Positions 22,537 to 30,882 are shown, counted from the stretch's first letter. The stretch: DNA of 59,056 nt from Gaiellasilicea sp963789355 (GCA_963789355.1 CAWBKK010000007.1:1-59056), one strand, 5' to 3'. Notes: generated by a model not told the origin, from the sequence alone. Numbers and translations: made by a program.

Positions 22537-23688
22537 ATGTCCCGCTCCGTGATCGTCTCCGCCGTCCGGACGCCGTTCGGCAAGCTCGGCGGCGGCCTTG
22601 CAGCCCACCAGGCGACGGAGCTCGGCTCGATCGCGATCAAGGCCGGGCTGGAGCGGATCGGGCTCGAGGCAAACGAGCCGGAGTACGTGATCATGGGCCA
22701 GGTGCTCCAGGGCGGCGCCGGCCAGGCTCCGGCACGTCAGGCGGCAATCGGGGCCGGGCTCCCGAAGGAGACGCCTGCGGACACGATCAACAAGGTCTGC
22801 GCCTCCTCGATTCGCGCCGTTCAGATCGCCGACGCGATGATCCGGGCGGGGGACGCCGAGGTGATCGTCACCGGCGGGATGGAGTCGATGTCGAACGCGC
22901 CGTTCCTCTTGAAGAAGGCGCGTTTCGGCTACCGGCTCGGCCACGGCGAGCTGATCGACTCGATGATCTTCGACGGCCTCACCGACGCCTACGACCAGCT
23001 GCACATGGTCCAGCACAACTCGCTGGTCTCGCGCGAGCTCGGGATCAGCCGCGACGAGCAGGACGCGTGGGCGCTCCGCTCGCAGCAGCGGGCGGCGGCG
23101 GCGCAGGACGAGGGACGGTTCGAGGACGAGCTCGTGCCGGTGGGCGACGTCGTCGCCGACGAGGCCGTCCGGCGCGACACATCCGCGGAATCGCTCGCGA
23201 AGCTGAAGCCGGTCTTCGATCCCGAGGGCACGACCACGGCCGGCAACGCACCGGGCGTGAACGACGGCGCCTCGTGCGTGATCGTGACCTCGGAGGAGTT
23301 CGCGAAGCGCAGGGGGCTCGAGGTCCTGGCGACGATCGTCTCGCAGGGCTGGGTGGCCGACGAGTTCGCCTACCTCGTCCGGACGCCTGCGAACGCGGCG
23401 GCGAAGGCGTTCGAGAAGGCGGGGAAGTCGATCGCGGACGTCAAGCGGGTCGAGATCAACGAGGCCTTCGCTTCGGTGGCGCTCAACTCGACGCGGCTGC
23501 TCGGGGCCGACGAGGAGATCGTGAACGTGAACGGCGGTGCGGTTGCGCTCGGTCATCCGATCGGCGCCTCCGGCGGACGGATCGTCGGGACGATGGTGCA
23601 CGAGCTGCGTCGGAACGGCGGCGGGCTCGGCCTCGCCGCGATCTGCTCCGGCGGTGGCCAGGGCGACGCGCTCCTGATCGAGGTCTAG
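22537..23688 (+). CDS. Acetyl-CoA C-acetyltransferase (thiolase)
   Basis: The 383-aa thiolase begins VIVSAVRTPFGKLGGGLAAH. The nucleophile Cys is in TINKVCASSIRAVQIAD, with the conserved GGMESMSNAPFLL. VEINEAFASVALNSTRLLG, NVNGGAVALGHPIGASGGRI with catalytic His, and AAICSGGGQGDALLIEV with the second Cys follow. It catalyses acetyl-CoA condensation or cleavage of 3-ketoacyl-CoA. With the nearby 3-hydroxyacyl-CoA dehydrogenase, acyl-CoA dehydrogenase and ETF genes, a degradative role is likely. Confidence 0.94.
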   Translation: MSRSVIVSAVRTPFGKLGGGLAAHQATELGSIAIKAGLERIGLEANEPEYVIMGQVLQGGAGQAPARQAAIGAGLPKETPADTINKVCASSIRAVQIADAMIRAGDAEVIVTGGMESMSNAPFLLKKARFGYRLGHGELIDSMIFDGLTDAYDQLHMVQHNSLVSRELGISRDEQDAWALRSQQRAAAAQDEGRFEDELVPVGDVVADEAVRRDTSAESLAKLKPVFDPEGTTTAGNAPGVNDGASCVIVTSEEFAKRRGLEVLATIVSQGWVADEFAYLVRTPANAAAKAFEKAGKSIADVKRVEINEAFASVALNSTRLLGADEEIVNVNGGAVALGHPIGASGGRIVGTMVHELRRNGGGLGLAAICSGGGQGDALLIEV

Positions 23689-23699
23689 GCTCGCGGGCG

Positions 23700-24182
23700 A
23701 TGCGGCGGCTCGTCGTCCTGACTCTGCTCTCGCTCGTCCTCGCCGCCGAGGCGTACGCGTGCTCGTGCTTGCCGGTCGACCTCGAGCGCGACCTGCCGAC
23801 GGCCGACGGCGCCATGATCGGAACGGTGCTCGAGCGAACCGCGTCGGGCGATACGGCCACGTACCTCTTCCGGGTCGAGCAGGTCTACAAGGGAGACGTC
23901 GACAGCCGCGCCGAGGTCGTCACCTCGGCGGACGGGGCGTCGTGCGGGCTCGAGCTCGGAGTCGGCGAGCGGATCGGCCTCCTGCTGATGCGCGAAGGCG
24001 GCGAGTGGCGCTCCGGGCTCTGTTCCCAGGTCGACCCGGCCGACTTCCTCGCGCTGACGAACGTCGAGGACAACTCGCTGCCGCCGTTCAACTGGGGCGG
24101 GATCGTGATCGGCACGCTCGTCCTTGCTGCGGGCCTGTTCTTCCTCGTCCGGAAGACGCGGAGCTACAGAGGGCGAGCCTAG
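23700..24182 (+). CDS. Exported TIMP/netrin-like protein with C-terminal membrane anchor
   Basis: The 160-aa protein has a signal peptide (RRLVVLTLLSLVLAAEAYA). The mature N-terminus is CSCLPVDLERDL, the C-x-C start typical of the TIMP/NTR OB-fold. It is followed by ATYLFRVEQVYKGDVDSRAE and SADGASCGLELGVGERI, which has the third conserved Cys. A hydrophobic segment near residues 132-150 (GIVIGTLVLAAGLFFLV) and a basic RKTRSYRGRA tail anchor it with the domain outside. Bacterial members are common, but their targets are unknown. It converges on the propeller gene with a 4-bp overlap of the ends. Confidence 0.72.
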   Translation: MRRLVVLTLLSLVLAAEAYACSCLPVDLERDLPTADGAMIGTVLERTASGDTATYLFRVEQVYKGDVDSRAEVVTSADGASCGLELGVGERIGLLLMREGGEWRSGLCSQVDPADFLALTNVEDNSLPPFNWGGIVIGTLVLAAGLFFLVRKTRSYRGRA

Positions 24183-25330
24183 GGCGTGAGCACGACGGTC
24201 GGCTTCGCCGTTCGGACGCGGCCGACGACCCGGCCGGCCTGGAGGTCGACGACCGCGAAGCGGGTGCTGTTGCCGCTGCCGACGTAGGCGTAGCGACCGG
24301 CGACCTGGACGTAGCCGGTGTCCTCGCCGGCAAGCAACTCGAACCGGAGCGTGCCGTCGAGCCCGAAGCCACGCAGCGGGCCGCTGCCGTGAACGAGGAG
24401 TGTCTGGCCCGCGCGTGTGACCGAGGTCGCCTTCGCGTCGAGCACGCGCGTCGCACCCGTCTCGATGTCGGCGATCCGGACGCCGAGTGACGCTTGCTTC
24501 TGCCCGTCGGCCGACCAGCCCGCGTACGCGATCGTGTTTCCCTGAAGCCAGACGGGCCTGCGACCCCAGCCTTCGATGAGCTTCGACGACCGCGCGGCGG
24601 TCCGTGTTTCCAGCCGCTGCTCGCGCACGGCGAGCGTTTCCAGGTCGACCTCGACGAGACGCTCCCGCCCGAGTACGACGGCGCGCGTCCCCTCCGAGAC
24701 GAGTCCTGGAGAGGCGTACCGGGACACGTCGTCCGCAGCCGCTGCAGGCGTCACGCCGGCGTCGATCCCCGGGATCGCGGTCGTCCGGACGGAGCCGTCG
24801 GCGCCGACGAGCGCGAGCCGGGCCGGCCCGATCCGGTCGTCGGGCGCGAGCAGCGTCAGCAAGCGACCAGCCGCCGGAATCGAGCCCATCGCCGTACCTG
24901 TGAGCCGCTCGCGGCGGAGGACCTTGTGTGCGGTCGGGTCGAGCACCACGACCTCGGGACGGGCGCCGCCGACGAGAAGCACGAGCCGCCGCGGCGCCGC
25001 CCACACGGCCCCGAGAACGGAGCCGCCGCCCAGCCACATGACACGACCCTGCTGGCGCAGTCCGTCGAGTCGGACGAAGCGGAGGCGACCGTTGGCGCCG
25101 CCGCCAATCGCCGCGACTTTGCCGTCCGGTGAGACCGCGGCGAGGTCGGCCGGCGCGCCGCCGACGTTCAACACTGCGGAGCCGACGGGGCGCAGCGTCG
25201 TCGGCGAGACCCAGCGCAGCTTGCCGCCGCCGGCCTCCCACTCGACGGCCAGCACGCGCGCCGGCTGCGCCGCTGCCGCCGTGCCCGCGAGCAAGGCGGC
25301 GAAGAGCAGTCCGGTGAGCAGTCGCTTCAT
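24179..25330 (-). CDS. Exported beta-propeller protein, unknown function
   Basis: The 383-aa protein has a signal peptide (MKRLLTGLLFAALLAGTAAA, cleavage near AAAAQPA). It then has repeated blade-like segments with alternating beta strands: DLAAVSPDGKVAAIGGG, EVVVLDPTAHKVLRRERL, VEVDLETLAVREQRL, VRIADIETGATRVLD and YVGSGNSTRFAVVDLQAGRV. The pattern (value, then a xxDxxTGxV turn) matches YVTN/WD40-like propellers of about seven blades. No catalytic motif is visible, so a binding or scaffold role outside the membrane is likely. It is divergent from the 3-hydroxyacyl-CoA dehydrogenase, 32 bp apart. Confidence 0.7.
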   Translation of the reverse strand: MKRLLTGLLFAALLAGTAAAAQPARVLAVEWEAGGGKLRWVSPTTLRPVGSAVLNVGGAPADLAAVSPDGKVAAIGGGANGRLRFVRLDGLRQQGRVMWLGGGSVLGAVWAAPRRLVLLVGGARPEVVVLDPTAHKVLRRERLTGTAMGSIPAAGRLLTLLAPDDRIGPARLALVGADGSVRTTAIPGIDAGVTPAAAADDVSRYASPGLVSEGTRAVVLGRERLVEVDLETLAVREQRLETRTAARSSKLIEGWGRRPVWLQGNTIAYAGWSADGQKQASLGVRIADIETGATRVLDAKATSVTRAGQTLLVHGSGPLRGFGLDGTLRFELLAGEDTGYVQVAGRYAYVGSGNSTRFAVVDLQAGRVVGRVRTAKPTVVLTP

Positions 25331-25347
25331 GCGCGATGGTCCCTGGC

Positions 25348-25353
25348 TAGGCT
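25348..25353 (+). promoter_or_regulatory. -10 box (TAGGCT), leaderless-type
   Basis: TAGGCT ends 9 nt before the ATG at 25363 in a 32-bp divergent gap, and there is no ribosome-binding site. Confidence 0.4.
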
Positions 25354-25362
25354 CACTCCAGT

Positions 25363-26196
25363 ATGGACTTCGAGCATGTTCTTGTCACCGGCGCGGGCCA
25401 GATGGGCGCGGGGATCGCCCAGGTCGTCGCCTCGTCCGGCCGGCGCGTCTCGCTCTACGACGCCGCCCCGGGTGCGACCGAGCGCGGGCTGGCGGGGATG
25501 CGCAAGAGCCTCGAGAAGCTCGCGGAGAAGGGTGGAGCCGACCCCGACGAGGTGCTCGCGCGCGTCGTCGCCGTCGACGACCTCGTCGCGGCCGAGCTCC
25601 TGATCGAGGCCGTGATCGAGGACGCCGGCGTGAAGGAGGATCTGTTCCGGCGCGCGGACGAACTGCTGCCGGCGGGGGCCGTGCTCGCGTCGAACACCTC
25701 CTCGATCCCGATCACCAGGCTCGCCGCGGTCACGAGCCGGCCCGAGCGAGTGATCGGGATGCACTTCTTCAACCCCGTGCCGGTGCTGAAGCTGGTCGAG
25801 GTGATCCGCGCCGTTCAGACCTCCGACGAGACCGCGGCCGCGATCACGAAGCTCGCCGAGGACCTCGGCAAGGTGCCGGCGCAGGCGAACGACTTCCCAG
25901 GCTTCGTCTCGAACCGGATCCTGATGCCGTTCATCAACGAGGCCGCATACGCGCTGCTGGAAGGAGTCGCCGAGCCGGAGGCGATCGACACGATCGCGAA
26001 GCTCGGGTTCGCGCACCCGCTGGGGCCGCTCGCCCTCGCCGACCTGATCGGTCTCGACACGTGCGTCGCGATCATGGACGTGCTCCACGATGGGCTCGGC
26101 AATCCCAAGTACGCGCCCTGCCCGCTCCTGCGCCAGTACGTCCAGGCGGGACGGCTCGGGCGCAAGTCGGGCCAGGGCTTCTACTCGTATTCGTGA
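25363..26196 (+). CDS. 3-hydroxyacyl-CoA (3-hydroxybutyryl-CoA) dehydrogenase
   Basis: The 277-aa enzyme starts MDFEHVLVTGAGQMGAGIAQ with the NAD Rossmann GxGxxG. It continues with LIEAVIEDAGVKEDLFRRAD, LASNTSSIPITRLAAV, RVIGMHFFNPVPVLKLVEVI (catalytic His), DFPGFVSNRILMPFINEAAY and GFAHPLGPLALADLIGLDT. It oxidises (S)-3-hydroxyacyl-CoA to 3-ketoacyl-CoA. Length is that of the stand-alone single-function family (Hbd/PaaH type). The stop overlaps the GTG of the methyltransferase gene (GTGA). Confidence 0.94.
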   Translation: MDFEHVLVTGAGQMGAGIAQVVASSGRRVSLYDAAPGATERGLAGMRKSLEKLAEKGGADPDEVLARVVAVDDLVAAELLIEAVIEDAGVKEDLFRRADELLPAGAVLASNTSSIPITRLAAVTSRPERVIGMHFFNPVPVLKLVEVIRAVQTSDETAAAITKLAEDLGKVPAQANDFPGFVSNRILMPFINEAAYALLEGVAEPEAIDTIAKLGFAHPLGPLALADLIGLDTCVAIMDVLHDGLGNPKYAPCPLLRQYVQAGRLGRKSGQGFYSYS

Positions 26197-27176
26197 GCGG
26201 GGAGCTGCGCGCCTGGCTGGACGCGGAGGCGGGCTCGGACGAGGAGTTCGTGGACGCCGTCTTCGCGCTCGTCCTGCGGCGCGACGCCGAGCCCGACGCG
26301 CGCGAGCGGGCCCTCGCCAAGCTACGCGAGGGAACGCTGTCGCGCGCGACGCTCGTGCACGAGCTCGCGGGGGCGCCTGAGTTCGAGCGGATTCGCCTGC
26401 TCGACGACGGGATCGCGTTCGCCCGCGGCGCCCGCGAGCGCGGCGAGCGGCCGCGTTGGCTGCAGGGACCGCCGGGGACGGACGAGCGGATCGTCGAGAT
26501 CCCGTGGGTGCTCGCCCGGCTCTCCGGAAGGCGCGCGCTCGAGGTCGGCTACGCGTTCGCCGAGCCGCCGTACCTCGCCGCGCTGCTGCAGGCGGGCTTC
26601 GACGAGCTGACCGGCGTCGACCTGGCCGTGGCGGACGTTCCCGGGTTGACGAGCGTTCAGGCCGACGTCCGCAAGCTCCCGTTCGACGATGGCGCCTTCG
26701 ACCTCGCCCTCTGCGTCTCCACGCTCGAGCACGTCGGCTCCGACAACACCGGCTACGGCCTCGACGCCGAGGACGACGGAGCCTCGCGCCTGACCGCGCT
26801 GCGCGAGCTCCGCCGCGTCCTCGCGCCCGGCGGCCGGCTTCTGCTCACGGTGCCGTGCGGCGAGCCGGGCGACTACGGCTGGTTCCGCCAGGACGACGTG
26901 CGCGGCTGGACGAGGCTCTGCACGCGCGCCGGCTTCTTCGTCGAGGAGCAGGAGACCTACGAGCTGACCGAGGCGGGCTGGCGCGCGGCGCCCGAGCTCG
27001 AGACGACCGGCCTTCGCTACGGCGAGCGCGGGCCGGCCGCCTCGGCGGTGCTCTGCTTCGAGCTCTCGCCGCGGCGCCTGCGCAGGCTGCTCAGCCCGGA
27101 CGGAATCGAGCGCACAGCTCGCCGGCGCGCGCCGCGTCCGCTCCGGCGGCTTCGCCGCTTCCCCCGAACGGGGTAG
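26193..27176 (+). CDS. DUF4214-like domain plus class I SAM methyltransferase
   Basis: The 327-aa protein starts at GTG (SGELRAWLDAEAGSDEEFVD) overlapping the upstream stop. Residues about 10-65 (FVDAVFALVLRRDAEPDARE, LVHELAGAPEFER) match the DUF4214/phycobilisome-linker-like helical repeat. Residues about 95-290 are a Rossmann methyltransferase: ALEVGYAFAEP at motif I, LTGVDLA, LPFDDGAFDLALCVSTLEHV and LRRVLAPGGRLLLTVPCGE. The tail is very Arg-rich (RRRAPRPLRRLRRF). The glycine-rich SAM loop is modified (EVGYAFAEPPYL), so activity needs proof. DUF4214 fusions often occur with surface-glycan modification genes. Confidence 0.75.
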   Translation: MSGELRAWLDAEAGSDEEFVDAVFALVLRRDAEPDARERALAKLREGTLSRATLVHELAGAPEFERIRLLDDGIAFARGARERGERPRWLQGPPGTDERIVEIPWVLARLSGRRALEVGYAFAEPPYLAALLQAGFDELTGVDLAVADVPGLTSVQADVRKLPFDDGAFDLALCVSTLEHVGSDNTGYGLDAEDDGASRLTALRELRRVLAPGGRLLLTVPCGEPGDYGWFRQDDVRGWTRLCTRAGFFVEEQETYELTEAGWRAAPELETTGLRYGERGPAASAVLCFELSPRRLRRLLSPDGIERTARRRAPRPLRRLRRFPRTG

Positions 27177-27245
27177 GTCTCGCTCAAGCTCTGGTCCCAG
27201 CTGCCGATACGTCTGTCACAAGCTTTCGATCCGGGGGGAAACGAA

Positions 27246-28313
27246 ATGCGCCTGTTGCTGGTCGACGACGATGCTGGTTTCCGCGAGCTGCTGCGGACAA
27301 CCTTCGAGCACGTCCAGGTCGAGGTCGACGAGGCCGGAAGCGCGGCCGAGGCCGAAGCGCGCATCGCCGCGATGCACCCGGACGTGATCGTGCTCGACGT
27401 CGGCATGCCCGGCGTCGACGGTCTCGCCTTCTGCCGCGAGCTGAAGGCGAGCGAGGACACGCGCGGGATCAGAATCGTGTTGCTCACGGGGATGGAGGAC
27501 GTCGAGGAGGTCGCGGGCGCCGCCGGCGCCGACGCGCTCCTGCTGAAGCCGTTCCGGCCGCTGGAGCTGCTCGGAGTCGTGGAGCGGCTGGCCGGGACGC
27601 CCGTCGGCGCCCCGATCCGCCGGACGCCAATGCGCTCGGACGAGGAGCAGCTCGTGTTGTATGCGCGCGACCTCCGCCAGCTCGTCGAGATCGAGCGTGC
27701 ACAGCGGGGCCTCTTGGCAAGCGCGTACATGGAGACCGTCTCCGCGCTCGCGAGTGCACTCGGGACGAAGGACACCGGCACGCGCCAGCACTCGCAGAGG
27801 GTGCAGCGCTACGCGCTCGAGCTCGCCCGCGCGATCGATCCGGAGCTCGCCGGCGACCCGTCGCTCGAGTACGGCTTCCTCCTCCACGACATCGGCAAGA
27901 TCGGCGTCCCCGACCAGATCCTGCTCAAGCCGGGCCCGCTCAACGACGCCGAATGGCGGGTAATGAGGGCGCACACGCTGCTCGGCTCGCAGATGATCGG
28001 CGGCGTCGCGTTCCTTCACGAGGCCGGCGTTCAGGTCGTCCGCTCCCACCACGAGCGCTGGGACGGCGCCGGCTATCCGGACGGCCTCGCCGGCGAGGAG
28101 ATTCCGCTCGGCGCCAGGATCTTCGCCGTCGCCGACGCGGTCGACGCGATCACAAACCACCGGCCGTATCGCTCGGCCCGGAGTTGGCGCGACTGCCGCC
28201 GCGAGATCGTCGCCCAGAAGGGGATGCAGTTCGACCCGACCGTGGTCGAGGCGTTCTGCGATCGCGAGCACGTGCTGCACGAGATCCGCAGGGAGTTTCT
28301 GGCCGCTGCCTAG
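27246..28313 (+). CDS. Response regulator with HD-GYP output (cyclic-di-GMP phosphodiesterase)
   Basis: The 355-aa protein has a receiver at residues 1-118: RLLLVDDDAGFRE acidic pocket, phospho-Asp in VIVLDVGMPGVDG, Thr in VLLTGMED and Lys in LLLKPFRP. A linker helix follows. HD-GYP covers about 150-340: TRQHSQRVQRYALELA, FLLHDIGKIGVPDQILLKPG, MRAHTLLGSQMI, VRSHHERWDGAGYPDGLAGE and PLGARIFAVADAVDAIT. All metal-binding His/Asp residues and the GYP are intact, so it should degrade cyclic-di-GMP when phosphorylated. GGGGGGAAACGAA precedes the ATG. No kinase is adjacent. Confidence 0.93.
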   Translation: MRLLLVDDDAGFRELLRTTFEHVQVEVDEAGSAAEAEARIAAMHPDVIVLDVGMPGVDGLAFCRELKASEDTRGIRIVLLTGMEDVEEVAGAAGADALLLKPFRPLELLGVVERLAGTPVGAPIRRTPMRSDEEQLVLYARDLRQLVEIERAQRGLLASAYMETVSALASALGTKDTGTRQHSQRVQRYALELARAIDPELAGDPSLEYGFLLHDIGKIGVPDQILLKPGPLNDAEWRVMRAHTLLGSQMIGGVAFLHEAGVQVVRSHHERWDGAGYPDGLAGEEIPLGARIFAVADAVDAITNHRPYRSARSWRDCRREIVAQKGMQFDPTVVEAFCDREHVLHEIRREFLAAA

Positions 28314-28314
28314 C

Positions 28315-28333
28315 TTGTGTTGAATCAACACGA
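28315..28333. repeat. Odd-centred palindrome, copy 1 upstream of acyl-CoA dehydrogenase
   Basis: TTGTGTTGA-A-TCAACACGA, one mismatch in the 9-bp arms, starts 2 nt after the HD-GYP stop. The next copy begins 58 nt later. Confidence 0.6.
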
Positions 28334-28372
28334 GCCTTCCTAACCCGCGCAACGGTGCGGACGCACGGCCGC

Positions 28373-28391
28373 TTGTGTTGAATCAACACAA
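28373..28391. promoter_or_regulatory. Odd-centred palindrome, copy 2 (likely operator)
   Basis: TTGTGTTGA-A-TCAACACAA has perfect 9-bp arms and lies 21 nt upstream of the TAGACT box of the acyl-CoA dehydrogenase gene, where a -35 element would be. Paired copies 58 bp apart (centre to centre, about 5.5 helical turns) suggest cooperative binding by a dimeric regulator. Confidence 0.55.
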
Positions 28392-28412
28392 AGTTCGCTC
28401 TCGGGGCGGCGG

Positions 28413-28418
28413 TAGACT
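28413..28418 (+). promoter_or_regulatory. -10 box (TAGACT), leaderless-type
   Basis: TAGACT ends 9 nt before the acyl-CoA dehydrogenase ATG at 28428. Confidence 0.45.
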
Positions 28419-28427
28419 CGCGCCCTG

Positions 28428-29591
28428 ATGGACTTCTCCCTGACCGCGGACCAGCGGGAGATCCAGGCGCTTGCGCGGGAGGTCGCGCAGGCCGAGATCG
28501 AGCCGCACGCGGCCGCCTGGGACCGCGAGCACCGCTTTCCGACCGAGCTCTACGCGAAGCTCGCAGAACTGGGGCTGATGGGGGTGTGCGTGCCGGCCGA
28601 GCTCGGCGGGGCGGGCGCCGACTTCCTCTCCTACATCCTCGTGCTCGAGGAGCTCTCGCGGGCCGACGCGGGCGTGGGAGTGACCGTCGCCGTTCATACC
28701 AGCGCCTGCACGCTGCCGATTCTGGCGTTCGGCACCGAGGAGCAGCGGGAGCGCTTCGTGCCGCCGCTCGCGAGCGGCGAGACGATCGGCGCGTTCGCGC
28801 TCACCGAGCCCGAAGCCGGTTCCGATGCGGGCTCGATCCGGACGCGGGCGGACGCCGACGGCGACGGCTGGACGATCACCGGCGCGAAGCAGTGGATCAC
28901 GAACGGCAGCTACGCGGGCACCTTCCTCACCTTCGCCCGCAGCGAGCCGGAGATCGAGGGAGCGCGCGGCGTCTCCGCCTTCCTGCTCGACGCCGAGCAC
29001 GTGCGGGTGACGCGCGAGGAGGAGAAGCTCGGCCTCAACTCCTCCTCGACCGCCGATCTCGTGATCGAAGGCGTTGAGGTCGGGCGTGACCGGCTGCTGC
29101 ACGAGGAAGGTCGTGGTTTCGCGATCGCGATGTCGACCCTCGACGGCGGCCGGATCGGAATCGCGGCGCAGGCGCTCGGAATCGCGCAAGCGGCGTACGA
29201 CGTCGCGCGCGAATACGCGAAGGAGCGGCGGACGTTCGGGAAGCGGATCGCCCAGCACCAGGCGATCCAGTTCAAGCTCGCCGACATGTCGACCGAGATC
29301 GACGCGGCGCGCCTGCTCGTCTACCGGGCGGCCTGGCTGAAGGAGCAGGGCGAGCCACACACGGAGGCGGGCGCGAAGGCGAAGCTCTTCGCCTCGGAGA
29401 TGGCGCGGCGCCAGACCGCGGAGGCGATTCAGATCCTCGGCGGCTACGGCTACACGAAGGAGTTCCCCGTCGAGCGCTACTACCGTGACGCCAAGATCAC
29501 GGAGATCTACGAGGGGACGAGCGAGATCCAGCGGCTCGTAATCGCCCGCAACATCCTGGAGCTCCAACGTGAGCCCGCCGTGAACCGATGA
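28428..29591 (+). CDS. Acyl-CoA dehydrogenase
   Basis: The 387-aa flavoprotein matches the family end to end: MDFSLTADQREIQALAREVA, LGLMGVCVPAELGGAGADFL, GAFALTEPEAGSDAGSIRTR (FAD/substrate), ITGAKQWITNGSYAG, LDGGRIGIAAQALGIAQAAY, RRTFGKRIAQHQAIQFKLAD, QILGGYGYTKEFPVERYYRD, and catalytic Glu in KITEIYEGTSEIQRLVIARN. It introduces the alpha-beta double bond into short or branched acyl-CoA and passes electrons to ETF, whose genes are at 50896-52631. Two palindromes upstream suggest specific regulation. The stop overlaps the adenosyltransferase start (ATGA). Confidence 0.95.
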   Translation: MDFSLTADQREIQALAREVAQAEIEPHAAAWDREHRFPTELYAKLAELGLMGVCVPAELGGAGADFLSYILVLEELSRADAGVGVTVAVHTSACTLPILAFGTEEQRERFVPPLASGETIGAFALTEPEAGSDAGSIRTRADADGDGWTITGAKQWITNGSYAGTFLTFARSEPEIEGARGVSAFLLDAEHVRVTREEEKLGLNSSSTADLVIEGVEVGRDRLLHEEGRGFAIAMSTLDGGRIGIAAQALGIAQAAYDVAREYAKERRTFGKRIAQHQAIQFKLADMSTEIDAARLLVYRAAWLKEQGEPHTEAGAKAKLFASEMARRQTAEAIQILGGYGYTKEFPVERYYRDAKITEIYEGTSEIQRLVIARNILELQREPAVNR

Positions 29592-30166
29592 GAGCGCGCG
29601 ACGAGCCAGTCCGGCTGACGCGGATCTACACGCGCGGCGGCGACCAGGGCGAGACCTCGCTCGGCGACGGCTCGCGCGTCTCCAAGCTGGACTGCCGGAT
29701 CGGCGCGTTCGGCACCGTCGACGAGCTCAACTCGGCGCTCGGGCTCGCACTCGCGGGCGACGTGCCGGAGCCGATGCGCGAGCCGCTCGTCCGGATCCAG
29801 AACGAGCTCTTCGACGTCGGCGCCGACCTCTCGGTGCCCTGGGGCGTGACCGATCGCCTCCGCGTCGAGCAGGAGCTGATCGACCGGCTCGAGCAGCTCT
29901 GCGACGAGTTCAACGCCGGCCTGCCGGAGCTCCGCAGCTTCGTCCTGCCCGGCGGCACCGAGGCATCGGCGCGGCTGCACGTCGCCCGCACGATCTGCCG
30001 CCGCGCCGAGCGCGAGGTTCTGCTCGGGTCGCAGGAGGTGGAGCTGAACCCGCTCGTCCTCGGCTACCTGAACCGGCTCTCCGACCTCCTCTTCATCCTC
30101 GCCCGCGCGGCGAACGCTGGCGGCGAGGAACCGCTGTGGAAGCCTGGGAGCTCGCGCTCGCCCTAG
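29588..30166 (+). CDS. Cob(I)alamin adenosyltransferase, PduO type
   Basis: The 192-aa enzyme has the PduO ATP-binding N-terminus TRIYTRGGDQGETSLGDGSR. It continues with VSKLDCRIGAFGTVDELNSA, RIQNELFDVGADLSVP, FVLPGGTEASARLHVARTIC and NRLSDLLFILARAAN. It makes adenosylcobalamin from cob(I)alamin and ATP. The coenzyme is required by the B12 mutase encoded at 43409-45076 and 47145-47540. Its ATG overlaps the acyl-CoA dehydrogenase stop, linking cofactor supply to acyl-CoA breakdown. Confidence 0.94.
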   Translation: MRARDEPVRLTRIYTRGGDQGETSLGDGSRVSKLDCRIGAFGTVDELNSALGLALAGDVPEPMREPLVRIQNELFDVGADLSVPWGVTDRLRVEQELIDRLEQLCDEFNAGLPELRSFVLPGGTEASARLHVARTICRRAEREVLLGSQEVELNPLVLGYLNRLSDLLFILARAANAGGEEPLWKPGSSRSP

Positions 30167-30882
30167 CGGGGTCGTTCGTCGCCGGGTACGTCGGCTCGAT
30201 GCTCGGGCTCGTGCTGGGGACGCTGCGGCTGCCGCTGATCGTCGTCCTCACCGGCAGCCCGCTCGCCGCCGCGGGGACGAACATCGCGATCTCGGCTGCC
30301 TCGGCCGCCGCAGGTGCCCTCCGCCATCTGCGTGACCGCCGCGTCGACTGGCGCGTCGTCGCGTGGATGGCGCCGCCGTCGGTGGCCGGCGCGATCCTCG
30401 GCGCGCTGCTCTCGGACGACCTCTCCGAGCGGCTGCTCTATGCCGCCATCGGGAGCGTGCTCGTGTGGAGCGGCGTCGACCTCGCGCTCCGGCCCATTCG
30501 GCCTCGGGTGCGGGAGCGGCTCCGGCTCTGGCCCGCCGTCGCCTCCGGCTTCGGAATCGGCGCGCTCGGCGGCGCCGTCGGCGTCATCCTCGGGACGCTG
30601 CGAATGCCGGCCCTCGTCCGCGGCGTCGGGATGGACATCCGCCGCGCGGCCGGGACGAACCTCATCGTCGGCTTCCTCCTCGGGCTCGCGGGGTTCGCAG
30701 CACAGGCCGGCGCCACGGGCGTCGACTGGCCGATCCTGCTTGCCGGTCTCGCCGGCGCTCTCCCGGGCGGCTGGCTGGGCGCGAAGGCGACGGGCCGGAT
30801 CGACGAGGACGTGCTGCGCCTCGCACTCGGCGCGACCCTCGTGGTCGTCGGCGTCGCGTTCGCCGTGCAGGCCGCGGACTAG
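30136..30882 (+). CDS. TauE/SafE-family membrane transporter
   Basis: The 248-aa protein has about eight hydrophobic helices in two similar halves. Each half starts with a G-S-x-x-G-x-x-x-G loop: GYVGSMLGLVLGTLRLPLIV and GIGALGGAVGVILGTLRMPA, followed by AAGTNIAISAASAAAGALRH and AAGTNLIVGFLLGLAGFAAQ. This is the duplicated TauE layout for organic or sulfur oxyanion export. The GTG start lies within the end of the adenosyltransferase gene (31-bp overlap). Substrate is unknown. Its stop overlaps the giant convergent gene by 4 bp. Confidence 0.85.
   Translation: MEAWELALALAGSFVAGYVGSMLGLVLGTLRLPLIVVLTGSPLAAAGTNIAISAASAAAGALRHLRDRRVDWRVVAWMAPPSVAGAILGALLSDDLSERLLYAAIGSVLVWSGVDLALRPIRPRVRERLRLWPAVASGFGIGALGGAVGVILGTLRMPALVRGVGMDIRRAAGTNLIVGFLLGLAGFAAQAGATGVDWPILLAGLAGALPGGWLGAKATGRIDEDVLRLALGATLVVVGVAFAVQAAD

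Noticed and set aside
24576..27176. An 866-codon plus-strand frame
   Set aside because: Only the part from the GTG at 26193 has protein character (methyltransferase); the upstream part is antisense to the propeller gene and out of frame with the dehydrogenase.
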